A stretch of 64,000 nt of DNA from Eimeria necatrix (lineage: Eukaryota > Apicomplexa > Conoidasida > Eucoccidiorida > Eimeriidae), in contig NW_013652052.1 of the NCBI RefSeq assembly GCF_000499385.1, forward strand, positions 16,001-80,000, written 5' to 3'. The first letter of the stretch is position 1; every line of letters starts with the position of its first letter. Position numbers and translations under genes: made by a program. This document shows, one piece after another, positions 1 through 9,959 of this stretch. The notes under the pieces are model-generated. The model did not search any database. It saw only the letters and a program-made list of their open reading frames with translations, and was not told the origin of the DNA.

Positions 1-1540
1 CGGACTCTCCAGGCGCCCGTTCAGAATATTCTGTAGGTTCTGTTCCTGTACTGTCACCTCTCCGAGGTCTCCAAGAAGCATCGCTAGATGCTCTTCTACT
101 CGCTTCCCCATGTGTACCTAAAGGTTCTCTGCGGGCCCTTTTGAAAGGCCTCGAGTGATCTCCTGTAGCGGACTCTCCATGCGCTCCATCAGAATATTCT
201 GTAGGTTCATTTCCCGTACGGTCACCTCTCCGAGGCCTCCAAGAGACATCTCTAGATTCTCTTCTACTCGCTTCTTCATATGCGTCTGAAGGTTCTCTAT
301 GAGCCCTTTTCAAAGGCCTCGAGTGAGCTCCTGTAGCGGACTCTCCATGCGCTCCACCAGAATATTCTGTGCGCTCATTTCCTCTACGGTCATCTCTCCG
401 AGGTCTCCAATAAGCTTCTCTAGATTCTCTTCTACCCGCTTCTTTATATGTATCTGAAGGTTCTCTGTGGATCCATCTAAAAGGCCTAGAGTGAGCTCCT
501 TTAGCGGACTCTCCATGCGCTCCATCAGAATATTCTGTAGGCTTCGTTCCTGTACGGTCACCTCTCCGAGGTCTCCAAGAGGCATCTCTGGATTCTCTTC
601 TACTCGCTTCTTCATCTGTATCTGAAAGTTCGCTGTGGACCCATCTAAAAGGCCTCGAGTGAGCACCTGTAGAGGACACTCCATGCGCTCCACCAGAATA
701 TTCTGTGGGCTCAGTTCCTCTACGGTCATCTCTCCGAGGTCTCCAATAAGCTTCTCTAGATTCTCTTCTACTCGCTTCTTTATATGTATCTGAAGGTTCT
801 CTGTGGACCCATCTAAAAGGCCTCGAGTGAGCTCCTGTAGCGGACTCTCCATGCGCTCCATCAGAATATTCTGTGGGCTCAGTTCCTCTACGGTCATCTC
901 TCCGAGGTCTCCAATAAGCTTCTCTAGATTCTCTTCTACCCGCTTCTTCATATGTATCTGAATGTTCTCTATGAACCCTTTTCAAGGGCCTCAAATGAGC
1001 TCCTTTAGCGGACTCTCCATGCGCTCCATCAGAATATTCTGTAGGCTCCGTTCCTGTACGGTCATATCTCCGAGGTCTCCAAGAGGCATCTCTGGAGTCT
1101 CTTGTACTCGCGTCTTCATGTGTATCAGAAGGTTCGCTGTAGACCCATCTAAAAGGCCTAGAGTGATCTCCTTTAGCGGACTCTCCATGCGCTTCTTCAG
1201 AATATTCTGTGGGCTCAGTTCCTTTATGGTCGCCTCCCCAAGGTCTCCAAGAGGAATATCTAGATGCTCTTCTGCTTAATTCTCCATATGTATCTGAAGG
1301 TTCGCTGTGGACCCATATAAAGGTCCTCGAGTGAGCTTCTATAGCGGACTCTCCATGCGCTCCTTTAGAATACTGTGTAGGCTGAGTTCCTGTACGGTCA
1401 CCTGTGTGAGGTCTCAAAGAATCATCTCTAGTCGCTTCTGCATATATACCTGAAGGGTCTGTGTGGTCCCTACTAAAATGCCTCCATGGACCTCCAGGAA
1501 GGTATTTTCCATGCGCACTTCCATAGCTTTCTTGTCCTCT
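1..1540 (-). repeat. 168-bp tandem repeat array (coding, 56-aa unit)
   Basis: About nine head-to-tail copies of a 168-bp unit. The landmark gcgctcc..agaatattct recurs at 181, 349, 517, 685, 853 and 1021, exactly 168 bp apart, and again near 1189 and 1357 in diverged form. The unit is three times 56, so it keeps the frame of member A. Copies nearest 1540 are most degenerate. In the coding frame each unit has W-R-P, GTEPTEYS and AHGESA landmarks. Confidence 0.93.
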
Positions 1541-3517
1541 TGCTACGCTGGGATTCGCAGTTTTTGCACTGGCGCGGGGGCTCTCTGTATACGAAAGCGA
1601 GAGACTCCTCTCGGAGGCCCGAGCATGAGATGGTAGGGCACTTCTACGTGGTCCTTTAGGCATCATGGTTTCGGGAGGCGCGCCAGCCATGAAGCTTCCT
1701 GGATGAAGCCCCGGTGCTGACCCTGCGTATGCACCTGATGAACGCAATAAGAGCTGATGCAGGGCAGCATATATTTGCCTCACGAATTGTTGTCCCGCGT
1801 AAATTTCGGGGTTCTGCGCATTCTCAAGTGAAAAGGCAGATGCAGCATCACTGCTGCTCGACTGAGGGGGCGCCAAACTCTCGAGAGACGATGCAGTGCT
1901 TGGAAACGAAGTTGAGGACCCTTCCTGAGAATGCAAGTCAGTACGCATTGATTGCAGTTCGCAAGTTTCGCTTGGCTGGATCTCTTTTCCTTCGACTGCA
2001 CCTTCAGCTCCATTGCCATGCTGGCTTTGTGAAGTCCTCTCTTGAGAGTCAGAGGTAGAACCATCGGAATCTGAAGGAGTTATACTTCTCCGCCCAGCTA
2101 GCGCGTCTTCGTGCTTCTGAGCTAGTATTTCGCGGCTCTCCCCAGAAATGTCGTTAAGCTCCCGCAGTTGAACTGACAAAGGCACAACAACCGGGGTTGA
2201 CTGGGCAAGGGCAAGACGCTCCTCTTCAGAAAGAGCCGGATAAAACAAGCGCCTCCCAAAGCGGTTAATAAGACGTCCAAAGGCGGGATGATTCCTTAGA
2301 GTAGTTATTCTTGCTCTTCTAACTCGCCCCAGGAATCTGAGAAGGGCTTCACTCACTTTACGGGGGACAATGCCGCCGCTGTCGGCCTTAAAGAGCCTAT
2401 CCCTGCCTTTGGCCCTGCCTAATGCTTGCACACTCAAATTTTGCATTGACCATGGGGTCAGCATATCAAGTGCCTGTTTAGACTGACTTATTGCTTCTCT
2501 TGCGACGGTAATGGAAGTAAACAACAAATCACTTCGAACTTTTTGTGTAGCGTCAATCTTTGGCCGGCGTCGGTGAATATTTGCCAAGAACTTCACGAAT
2601 CGGCGAATCTTCCTTACGGTGTTCCCATATGTTCCAGTGCGAGACACCCCAGATGTTGCGAGTCGTCCCTCACGCGCAATTGCATCCACTGTTGCGCTCC
2701 AACCGCCATCCAAAACATCGGGAAGAACGTAACCCACAGAAGCCAGCTCTGCAGCAGTAAGGCCCACAATCAAAGAAATACCTTTAAGATAGTCGCCCCC
2801 GCCAAGTAAAGGTAGGAGCTTTGAGCCAGTATCACATAGTTCAAGGGCTTCTCGAAATAGTGACCTTGCTCTTCGCCTAACTTGATGCTCAGATAGCTCC
2901 CCATGATGTTCTTGTGTATTTTTCGCTTCCTGCTCGTCTCTCAAGTTAACACAAGCTGTAATCCGTGTGCTGGGTCCTTCACCCTCGTTGCCAAGGTCAG
3001 AAATCGCACGTGGGTTATGTCCTTGAGACAAATGTAGCCGTCTCTCTTGTGAGCAGCGAAGCACTAAAAATACAACTGCTGCAGTCCCAATCACTGCTGC
3101 TACCAATACACTAACTTTTAAAAAGACGGGGAGTGACGAAGAACGCCTAGGGCTCACCAGACTATTCGACATGGCCAATGAATCCCCGCATTTCAAAGCT
3201 GGTGGGGAGCCCTTCGTGTTGCTAGTCGTGCAGCCGTCCCCGTTCTCTATACTGGTGGAACTGCTCGAGTGCTTCCAATTAACCTCGTTGCCCTCTGTCG
3301 AAAGACTTGGCGGTAGGGCAGCCGCCGTAGCAGTAGTAACGGGGGCAACATCGCAGAGCGGGGTTGTCTTATGCACTGCCGCAGCACTTTTCGGGGATGC
3401 AGTGCATAGAGTTAACAAGCAGAGCAGGCAGAAGCCTCTTGACAAGTAGCGGCGGGAGCCGTAAGCCACAGGATAGCTCGTAAGACCACTGGTGAATCGA
3501 TAGTCTGGAGAGTTCAT
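1..3517 (-). CDS. Lineage-specific membrane protein family, member A (3' end outside window)
   Basis: An uninterrupted minus-strand frame opens at the ATG at 3517-3515 and is still open at base 1, giving at least 1172 residues. Residues 24-40 are a hydrophobic signal segment. A Ser/Thr-rich stretch follows, then a membrane span at about 134-154 ending FLVLRC before basic residues. Residues 210-475 form a helical domain that aligns with the proteins at 7820-9955 and 13723-18990: a LLPLL motif, an AELASVG segment, and SITVAREAISQ ending in TPW. From about residue 660 the protein consists of 56-residue Arg/Ser/Glu-rich repeats. The frame was chosen because it stays open through degenerate repeat copies where the competing frame stops, and because it carries the family domain. 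No intron is needed. Function is unknown; a type I membrane topology is inferred. The true C-terminus lies left of the window. Confidence 0.78.
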   Translation of the reverse strand, partial: MNSPDYRFTSGLTSYPVAYGSRRYLSRGFCLLCLLTLCTASPKSAAAVHKTTPLCDVAPVTTATAAALPPSLSTEGNEVNWKHSSSSTSIENGDGCTTSNTKGSPPALKCGDSLAMSNSLVSPRRSSSLPVFLKVSVLVAAVIGTAAVVFLVLRCSQERRLHLSQGHNPRAISDLGNEGEGPSTRITACVNLRDEQEAKNTQEHHGELSEHQVRRRARSLFREALELCDTGSKLLPLLGGGDYLKGISLIVGLTAAELASVGYVLPDVLDGGWSATVDAIAREGRLATSGVSRTGTYGNTVRKIRRFVKFLANIHRRRPKIDATQKVRSDLLFTSITVAREAISQSKQALDMLTPWSMQNLSVQALGRAKGRDRLFKADSGGIVPRKVSEALLRFLGRVRRARITTLRNHPAFGRLINRFGRRLFYPALSEEERLALAQSTPVVVPLSVQLRELNDISGESREILAQKHEDALAGRRSITPSDSDGSTSDSQERTSQSQHGNGAEGAVEGKEIQPSETCELQSMRTDLHSQEGSSTSFPSTASSLESLAPPQSSSSDAASAFSLENAQNPEIYAGQQFVRQIYAALHQLLLRSSGAYAGSAPGLHPGSFMAGAPPETMMPKGPRRSALPSHARASERSLSLSYTESPRASAKTANPSVARGQESYGSAHGKYLPGGPWRHFSRDHTDPSGIYAEATRDDSLRPHTGDRTGTQPTQYSKGAHGESAIEAHSRTFIWVHSEPSDTYGELSRRASRYSSWRPWGGDHKGTEPTEYSEEAHGESAKGDHSRPFRWVYSEPSDTHEDASTRDSRDASWRPRRYDRTGTEPTEYSDGAHGESAKGAHLRPLKRVHREHSDTYEEAGRRESREAYWRPRRDDRRGTEPTEYSDGAHGESATGAHSRPFRWVHREPSDTYKEASRRESREAYWRPRRDDRRGTEPTEYSGGAHGVSSTGAHSRPFRWVHSELSDTDEEASRRESRDASWRPRRGDRTGTKPTEYSDGAHGESAKGAHSRPFRWIHREPSDTYKEAGRRESREAYWRPRRDDRRGNERTEYSGGAHGESATGAHSRPLKRAHREPSDAYEEASRRESRDVSWRPRRGDRTGNEPTEYSDGAHGESATGDHSRPFKRARREPLGTHGEASRRASSDASWRPRRGDSTGTEPTEYSERAPGES

Positions 3518-3599
3518 GGCATTCAAGAAAGTGAGCCTATACTGGTCCCCTAAGGCAGAGATCAGAACAACAGTTTTTCTTAACTGCAGTAGAAAAAGG

Positions 3600-6500
3600 A
3601 CGCACTAGAGCTCAGCAGCTGGCGGGTCTCATAGCGTCGTCAGTTGAGGGGTAAGCAAAACGTCATGTAGAACTGCAGGGGACCAGCTGGTATAGCCGTC
3701 ACCTACGCCTCCCTAAAACATCTTTATTGATAAACACTAATGAAAATGAGTATATGATGAAGAGCTTGGTGCATTTTGCATGAAAGTGCAGAAACAGCCG
3801 CAAGGACTGATGAAAACTGTCGAATTGGAGGCAGGGACTGCACTTTACAGAGGGCAGGTGTAGCTACACAGGTGACTAGAGATTGAACAGGCTACCCACT
3901 TGCCTAAAATGAGAATACGCATTTATGTGATTGATTTTTTGTCGATGGGACTGTTAAATTCTTCTTAAACCCTCATGTTAGTTGCGCGCTCAGTGCAGAA
4001 CATGCTGCGCACCGGCTGCCTGCGCAGCGAAAAAGATGAAGTCACTGCGCGCTGTGGGGAGAGGAAAAATTGCTCGAACATTCCATGGACGTAAAGAATA
4101 GAGCTAATATATCCGGATTTGCTTGCTTAAACCACCTGGACAGGCAGAAAAATGTAGAGCCGCATGTGTGTGTCGTGGAACTTACGGTCCCACCAGTACC
4201 ACGCTGCACGACGGATTACGAAAGCCATCCTAAGGAACGAAAATGTCTAAATATATCGTCACTATACCTACGCAACAGCGCGTAATTAAAAAGGGTTTAA
4301 GGTTGGTTACTTGATTGGCCGCACTCTGTACTGCATGGTCTGCGGTGGTGTTCTGCAGAGATCCTACCAGCGACTCCGTTCACGCTGCCATGTCTGGCAT
4401 TTAATTTTACTGCTTATTACGAATTTCGACTATAACTAATGCTGTCCCCAAATGCCAAGGTATTTGTGCATAGCCTTTGCAGTGCATTGATGCTAATCGG
4501 CCAAAAAATCACTGGAGCCAAGGCAAGGCGTGGCGTACTACATGGGAGGGCGACTCCCAGAGACGAAGTGCAGATCCACAGAGACGGCATTTCCATAAGG
4601 ACTTTCCAATGCCTGACAAAAATCCGTTCCTTGGTCATGGAGAGTAGCACTTGGCGGTGGCGTAAAGGTCTGCCAGGGCACCTAACGAGCCTTGCTGTAC
4701 TGCATGACATATCTAAAAGACAGTGTAGACATGTGCAATTGGAAACTGATGGATCAGCGTTTCAATAGTAGGTTCCCTAGCTCGAACCAAACTGAAATGT
4801 TTGTATAGCCCACCAGAATTGGGTGGAACGGAACTCATGAATATCATACTGCACAATGCGCAGGCCGAGTTCACCTTGGCGTAACAGTGAGAAGGGATAA
4901 TTTCCTAAGGCTCGACTGTGTAAAAATTCAAATCCCCCAGCAGGAAGACGCCGACAAAGAGACTGGGTCACGCGTGGAAAAGGTGCCGTGGAATGCGGCA
5001 AGATGCTGGGGATTTTGTGTCTCCAGACCGAAGGCGAAGCCAAACGAAATCGAAGCCCCCCCGCAGAATGCCCGCAGCAGTGGAATAATTAAACCCTTAA
5101 AAAGGCATACCTATGCGTTGGGGAGCAAGAACGCCTTAGCCGCCAGAGACGCACCACTCAAAGAAATAACTACAGATAGTACGAAGTAGAGAAAACCAGC
5201 CCACAAATAATGCAAAGGGGCACCAATAGCCCACAGAAGAAAAGCGCAACTAGGCACCAGCAAAAATACTCAAAGAACTGAAAAGCAGGAAGCGTGAGGC
5301 CCGAGAAAAATTTCTGCGTAATGCCTACCTGGGGCTTAGACCGCTTGAAGTGTACATTGCGTGCAGCAGTGATACGCGAGCCGCCATGCCGGCCAGTGAG
5401 TGCCGGCGTATGCGTCGTAACGCGGACATGATGGCAACTGCCCGCTTTGGCTTTTCTGACCACAACTGTGAGTCTCTCTTGGATACCTGTGGACGGCGTA
5501 GGTTTATGATGCCTCCCGCTGTACAACGACAGCAGTCCAGATTTAGGCGGTTCCCTAGGGATCATCTGTTTACTGGGACTAACGGTAGGAGGTTGCTTGT
5601 TTGTGGAGAAGAGAATGGATGAAAAACATGGTGCCGTCGTGAGTGGCTTTTGAGCTATGTCGTAGTGAGGCTCATTTGGTACTGTCTGCCAAGGGCTTCG
5701 TTAGGACTGCACCAAAAAAAGCATATTGATACTTTTACTCTAGAAAGCTCAGAATCAACGCAAATGGCAGTTAAGCTGGTCTACAAGTTTTCCACATGGA
5801 CAAAAGAGACACCTGGCTGAATGAAGCTCGCCCGAAGACTTGCAAAGCAAGAATACAACTTGCTAGAGACACAGCTGTGGAGACGAATGGAAGAACAAAC
5901 GGAGCTATTCTTATGCACACCTCAAAAGCAGTACATGTTACACAGGAAAGTAAGGAGCAAAGGTGCACACCAAAGGTACTAATTTGGCAGGCATGCGTGA
6001 GCTTGCATCAGGAATGCACAGTAAGCGTGGTACTTAGTGCGCTCTAAGCAGACTGAATAGTAGTCCGCTGGCTCCACCCGATTTGAGCATAATAAGAACT
6101 CGTTAACACTAGGCCCGACTTTATACGCATGCCTTTATCGTTCTGGCTACATAGACGAAGCTGCACTGCGCAGCATTCCTACGCAAGAAGAAAAATAGGC
6201 GGGTCCTTAGGTCACACTGTGCAACTAGCCGATAGCACAACTATTTTAAATTTATGCAACGTTTGTTGGTCTGGTGGCCTGCAGTGGAAAGTCGCTTCTG
6301 CTGGAAGACTTCTAGGTAAGAGTAAGGAGCGGCTGTCGTGAGAGCGCTTAGGCAGAATGCAGGAAATCAAATCGTTCAGTGTCGGCCAAATACTCTTTCA
6401 AAATTTTCATGTGCACAGCCATGTGTTGACCACCCGACCATTGCTGACGCTTCTCCCGTAGAGGGTTGAGATCGTCGTCACAGGCTTCACTAAGGGATAT

Positions 6501-7780
6501 GCCCCCAGTGTCTCCCCTCAGTACGGATTTGTTGTGCAATTCCACATGAGCCGATTCCTCTTGCACCATTAGCACTGGCCCATGGCACACCTGCTTTAAG
6601 CCCTCTGGGAGTCTTAGTGGTAGTGCTGCAGGGTGGCCTTTACCCCTACTATGCCTGCAAGGAAGGGTCGAAAGCGCATCAGCTCCTCGTAGATCTATGC
6701 ATATTTTTTGGGCTTCTATAGCGAGTATACAGCATTTTAGAAGCTGTGGGGTCATACTTTGCTGGCCTTAACAGCAGAGTTAGTCTAGATATGCAGCATA
6801 TCGCCGAAGCCTCCAATAGTGAAGACCAAAGGCCATTACTTTAGTTCGACTAGGACCTTAGGCCTTCTCGCCTCGAATATTTGCATTGTTTCTGAAGGAA
6901 GCACACCGAGCAGCCATGGCACTTGATTAACGACATCAGGCGTGAGTGTGACATAGTACAGACGATATCGAGGACTGGGTCTGCGAAGCCCTTAATGAGA
7001 TCATTTAATATTTTGCAGTAAACGAAAAACATATCGATACATGAAAAAAAAAATTTGAAACGCGCAAACAGCTTTTGCCATACTGGCTGCTGCCGAATCA
7101 AGGGTGTATCTCGGTCTGTGTGGGTCTAGACACCTTTGAGTCAAGAGAGGACAGGGCCAAAACTCTCATGTTAAATTCCAATGAAATCGGGTGTTATTAC
7201 AGCGTTGAAATCGGTCATTTAGGGGGTCCTTGTACTCAACTAGCGCTTCCTCACAAAGGGACTGCCATAGAGCCACCTATCCACCGGGCACCGTTCCGTC
7301 GTTTCGATTCAGCTTCCCCTAGGTCTGCTTCACATCTTCGAAGCACACAGTCTGCGTCAAAATGAAATGCAGGTTCATTTAGTTATTTGAGGAGGGTAAA
7401 TGAGGATTTGAACTCCTTAGATGCCCGATTTAACTATACAGGTTCTTTACTTGATGTGGTGCGAGCACTATGCTGTCGATGCGGTGACATCTTTGGCCCC
7501 ACATGGGGACGAGCCCTCTGCTATGTGAATTTGGGGAACCTGTTTATTTTACTTCAGGCCCTAAAGGGCTACCGAGGAGGCCACGCAAGCATTGATGCCC
7601 TGTTGGTGTCCGCTGGCTCTCTGTGGTCCAACAGGAGCGCAGCCTGATGATGCCTCCGCAACAACACCTTTCCTCGTTCGCAACTGCGCTTAGGTGCTTA
7701 AATAACGAAATCAAGAGGGAAGATTTACCGATCGAATGGCTTGCGTATTGAACGTGCTCGGCTTGTAGTTGGGGTGCTCA
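3600..7780. other. Intergenic region, no gene recognised
   Basis: About 4.2 kb between the start of member A and the plus-strand paralogue. All frames are short (135 codons or fewer) with no recognisable motif. There are no CAG tracts, AAACCCT arrays or GCTAGC arrays. It presumably holds the divergent upstream regions of both neighbouring genes, but no promoter element can be named. Confidence 0.6.
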
Positions 7781-7819
7781 CACCGCCTGTATCTTCGTGA
7801 GGATAGTGCGTTGAGAGCA

Positions 7820-9955
7820 ATGCTGCCCCCAAGCTGCCCTTGCACACGTAGTGCGATGCTCCCCTTATTAGTCTGCAGGGTTTTCTGCGCCTTGCTAACT
7901 GTCGTCTGGCTGCAGTGCCTTCTCTCTCCAGGTGCTGTAGCCATAGCAGCGAGGGAGCTGCACATGGCGACAGCGAAGAGCGTGCCTGCGGCTGATCCTA
8001 ATTCTGATCCGGTAGGCCATCTCCCGATCAGTAGTGGAGATGATCATTTGTTTCTTATATCCAGCAGAAGCTCGTTGCCGAGCAACACAGGGGATCGGCG
8101 GTCGGCTGCACCGGCTTCAGAGCAATCTGCTCATGTTGAGCAGCCAAGATCAGCCAGGCCAGGCCGGTTCTTCTCTTCTTCCGTATTATTCAAAGTAAAA
8201 TCTTTTGCGGCCGCGGCGATCGGAATACTAGCAATTATTTACTTGGTGCTGCGCTGCAGAAGAAACAGGGGGCTTCATTCGGTGCGAGGCCAAACGTTGA
8301 GGGCCCTTTCTGACACGGCAGAAAGCAGCAGCAGCAGCGAAATGGCCAGCGCCAGTAGCGACGTTGAGAGCAGCTCAGATGGTGACCCCGGGGAGTCTGC
8401 TTGTGACGTCTTGAATGCTGACGAGGAAAAGCCAGCATCCTCGGCACCTAAGTGGAAAATATCGGAAGATGAAGTCCACAACAGAGCATCCTTATTATTT
8501 ACAGAAGCGAAGGATTTAATGGAATTGGCCCTAAAAGTACTACCTCTTCTCAAAGGGCCCTTCCATAATCCTCTATCAACGTTGCTTACTATCGTGGCCC
8601 AGGAACTATGTGCTGTTCGTCTCTATGCAGATCTTTGGGTGCAGGCACGCTGGAACCCAGCAATGCATCAAATATTAGAAAGTGGGAGAAAACTTGTGGG
8701 CTCTGGGGAGGCTTCGAAAACCAGTTCTGCCGTGTCGAGGAACTTCGAAAACGTGCTTTTGTTTTTGGAGAGTCTTGGTAAACAGATACCCCAGAAGGAT
8801 CCGCGGGGGCAGGAACAGCTCCTGAAGGATCTTCTAGCTACTGTGACAATGGCGCGGGGAGCGTTTCATCAATGCGCAGTTGGTCTTTCCGTTCTTTTAC
8901 CATGGTCACAGGTGAAAACGCAGAAAGCGGCAGGAATCGAGGGTAGAGGGGCCAGACGAAGAAAAGGTGGCTCGGGCGTCATACCAAAAGAGCTGGAGGC
9001 GTCTTTGATGAAAGTGTTGACAACGGTACAATCCGCTCGCCGTGAAGCATTGCTGTCTGACCCTGAGTTACGTCCTTGGATAGAAGTTTGCGAACGAAGC
9101 CTAAGGCAAAAAATTATAGAAAACTCGAGGCTTCGCCGCCCAGCCACGACTGCTTCTCCCTTGGTAGCTCAAATGAGTGAACTTTTAAGAGGCTGTGACG
9201 TTCCCCTAGAAGAATTGCGTAGGGCCCACGAGAGCTTGTTCAAAGACTTTCTCGCCCACGAAAGTGCGCCCCTCGTGGTCGCGAGAAAACGATCAGGGGG
9301 ATCAACAGATCGGCCTTGGGCTGTAGCAGTAAGAGAGGCCTTGAGGAAGGATGGAAATCAAACTTCTTCTCTTGCGGCCGTTGCTACCAGTTCCTCCAGC
9401 TCTTCTAAAACCAAGCATGCAGACGCAGCTGGAATACAAGCCGGAGTTTCAGGAGGGCAGTCCAGGGCATCTCGGAAAAAAAGAGCTGAACCTGCAATAC
9501 TGTGGCTACCCTCATCTCTTCCAGTGCCTACCTCATGGTTTATCGCACCTGACGGAGGCATAAATTTCCCAGTAATTTCTCTGCTTCTCAGCTCTAATGC
9601 GGCCCCCGTATCTTGGCGTTTTACTAGAAACAGTCCGTTGCTTTCCCTACCCAGAACAAGCCCAAAAAATTATCAGACGGCATTGGCTTTGAAGGCGCCT
9701 GCAGCGGCCCCCAAGCATCTGCTCAAAAAGAAAGTCCTGAACCCAAATGCTCCTCCATTTACACCCAAGCTGACTATGCAGGATGAGGGCGAAGGTACAA
9801 CTGTAGAGGTGAAGAAGAGAAAACACGATATAGTAAGAGCTCCCGGAGCGAATAAGGGCCCAGGGACACCCTTTTACGGCCATGCGTGGGGCGAGCCTTC
9901 AGAAAGCACTGGGCAAGAGGAAAGTTCAGACAGTGGAGACGACCCTTTAACGTAG
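7820..9955 (+). CDS. Lineage-specific membrane protein family, member B
   Basis: A single exon of 711 residues. The first in-frame ATG is at 7820; a second at 7856 would give a slightly shorter signal segment. Residues 13-44 are a hydrophobic signal region. A Ser/Ala-rich segment follows, then a membrane span at about 129-145 ending YLVLRC and a basic patch. Then come a short RGQTLRALSD motif shared with member A (QGHNPRAISD) and a Ser/acidic linker (168-215). The helical family domain covers about 218-490, with LPLL, QELCAVR.YADLW and TVTMARGAFHQ..LSVLLPW. The tail is short and basic, then Ser/Asp-rich. There is no homopolymer expansion, unlike genes to the right. Function is unknown; the hydrophobic layout suggests a surface or secretory membrane protein. 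It is the most compact member and the best query for the family. Confidence 0.83.
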   Translation: MLPPSCPCTRSAMLPLLVCRVFCALLTVVWLQCLLSPGAVAIAARELHMATAKSVPAADPNSDPVGHLPISSGDDHLFLISSRSSLPSNTGDRRSAAPASEQSAHVEQPRSARPGRFFSSSVLFKVKSFAAAAIGILAIIYLVLRCRRNRGLHSVRGQTLRALSDTAESSSSSEMASASSDVESSSDGDPGESACDVLNADEEKPASSAPKWKISEDEVHNRASLLFTEAKDLMELALKVLPLLKGPFHNPLSTLLTIVAQELCAVRLYADLWVQARWNPAMHQILESGRKLVGSGEASKTSSAVSRNFENVLLFLESLGKQIPQKDPRGQEQLLKDLLATVTMARGAFHQCAVGLSVLLPWSQVKTQKAAGIEGRGARRRKGGSGVIPKELEASLMKVLTTVQSARREALLSDPELRPWIEVCERSLRQKIIENSRLRRPATTASPLVAQMSELLRGCDVPLEELRRAHESLFKDFLAHESAPLVVARKRSGGSTDRPWAVAVREALRKDGNQTSSLAAVATSSSSSSKTKHADAAGIQAGVSGGQSRASRKKRAEPAILWLPSSLPVPTSWFIAPDGGINFPVISLLLSSNAAPVSWRFTRNSPLLSLPRTSPKNYQTALALKAPAAAPKHLLKKKVLNPNAPPFTPKLTMQDEGEGTTVEVKKRKHDIVRAPGANKGPGTPFYGHAWGEPSESTGQEESSDSGDDPLT

Positions 9956-9959
9956 AAGA

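Noticed and set aside
310..951. 213-residue minus-strand frame with MKKRVEENLEKL repeats
   Set aside because: Same 168-bp array read in another frame. It stops in the degenerate copies, while the frame continuous with the family domain stays open to the edge.
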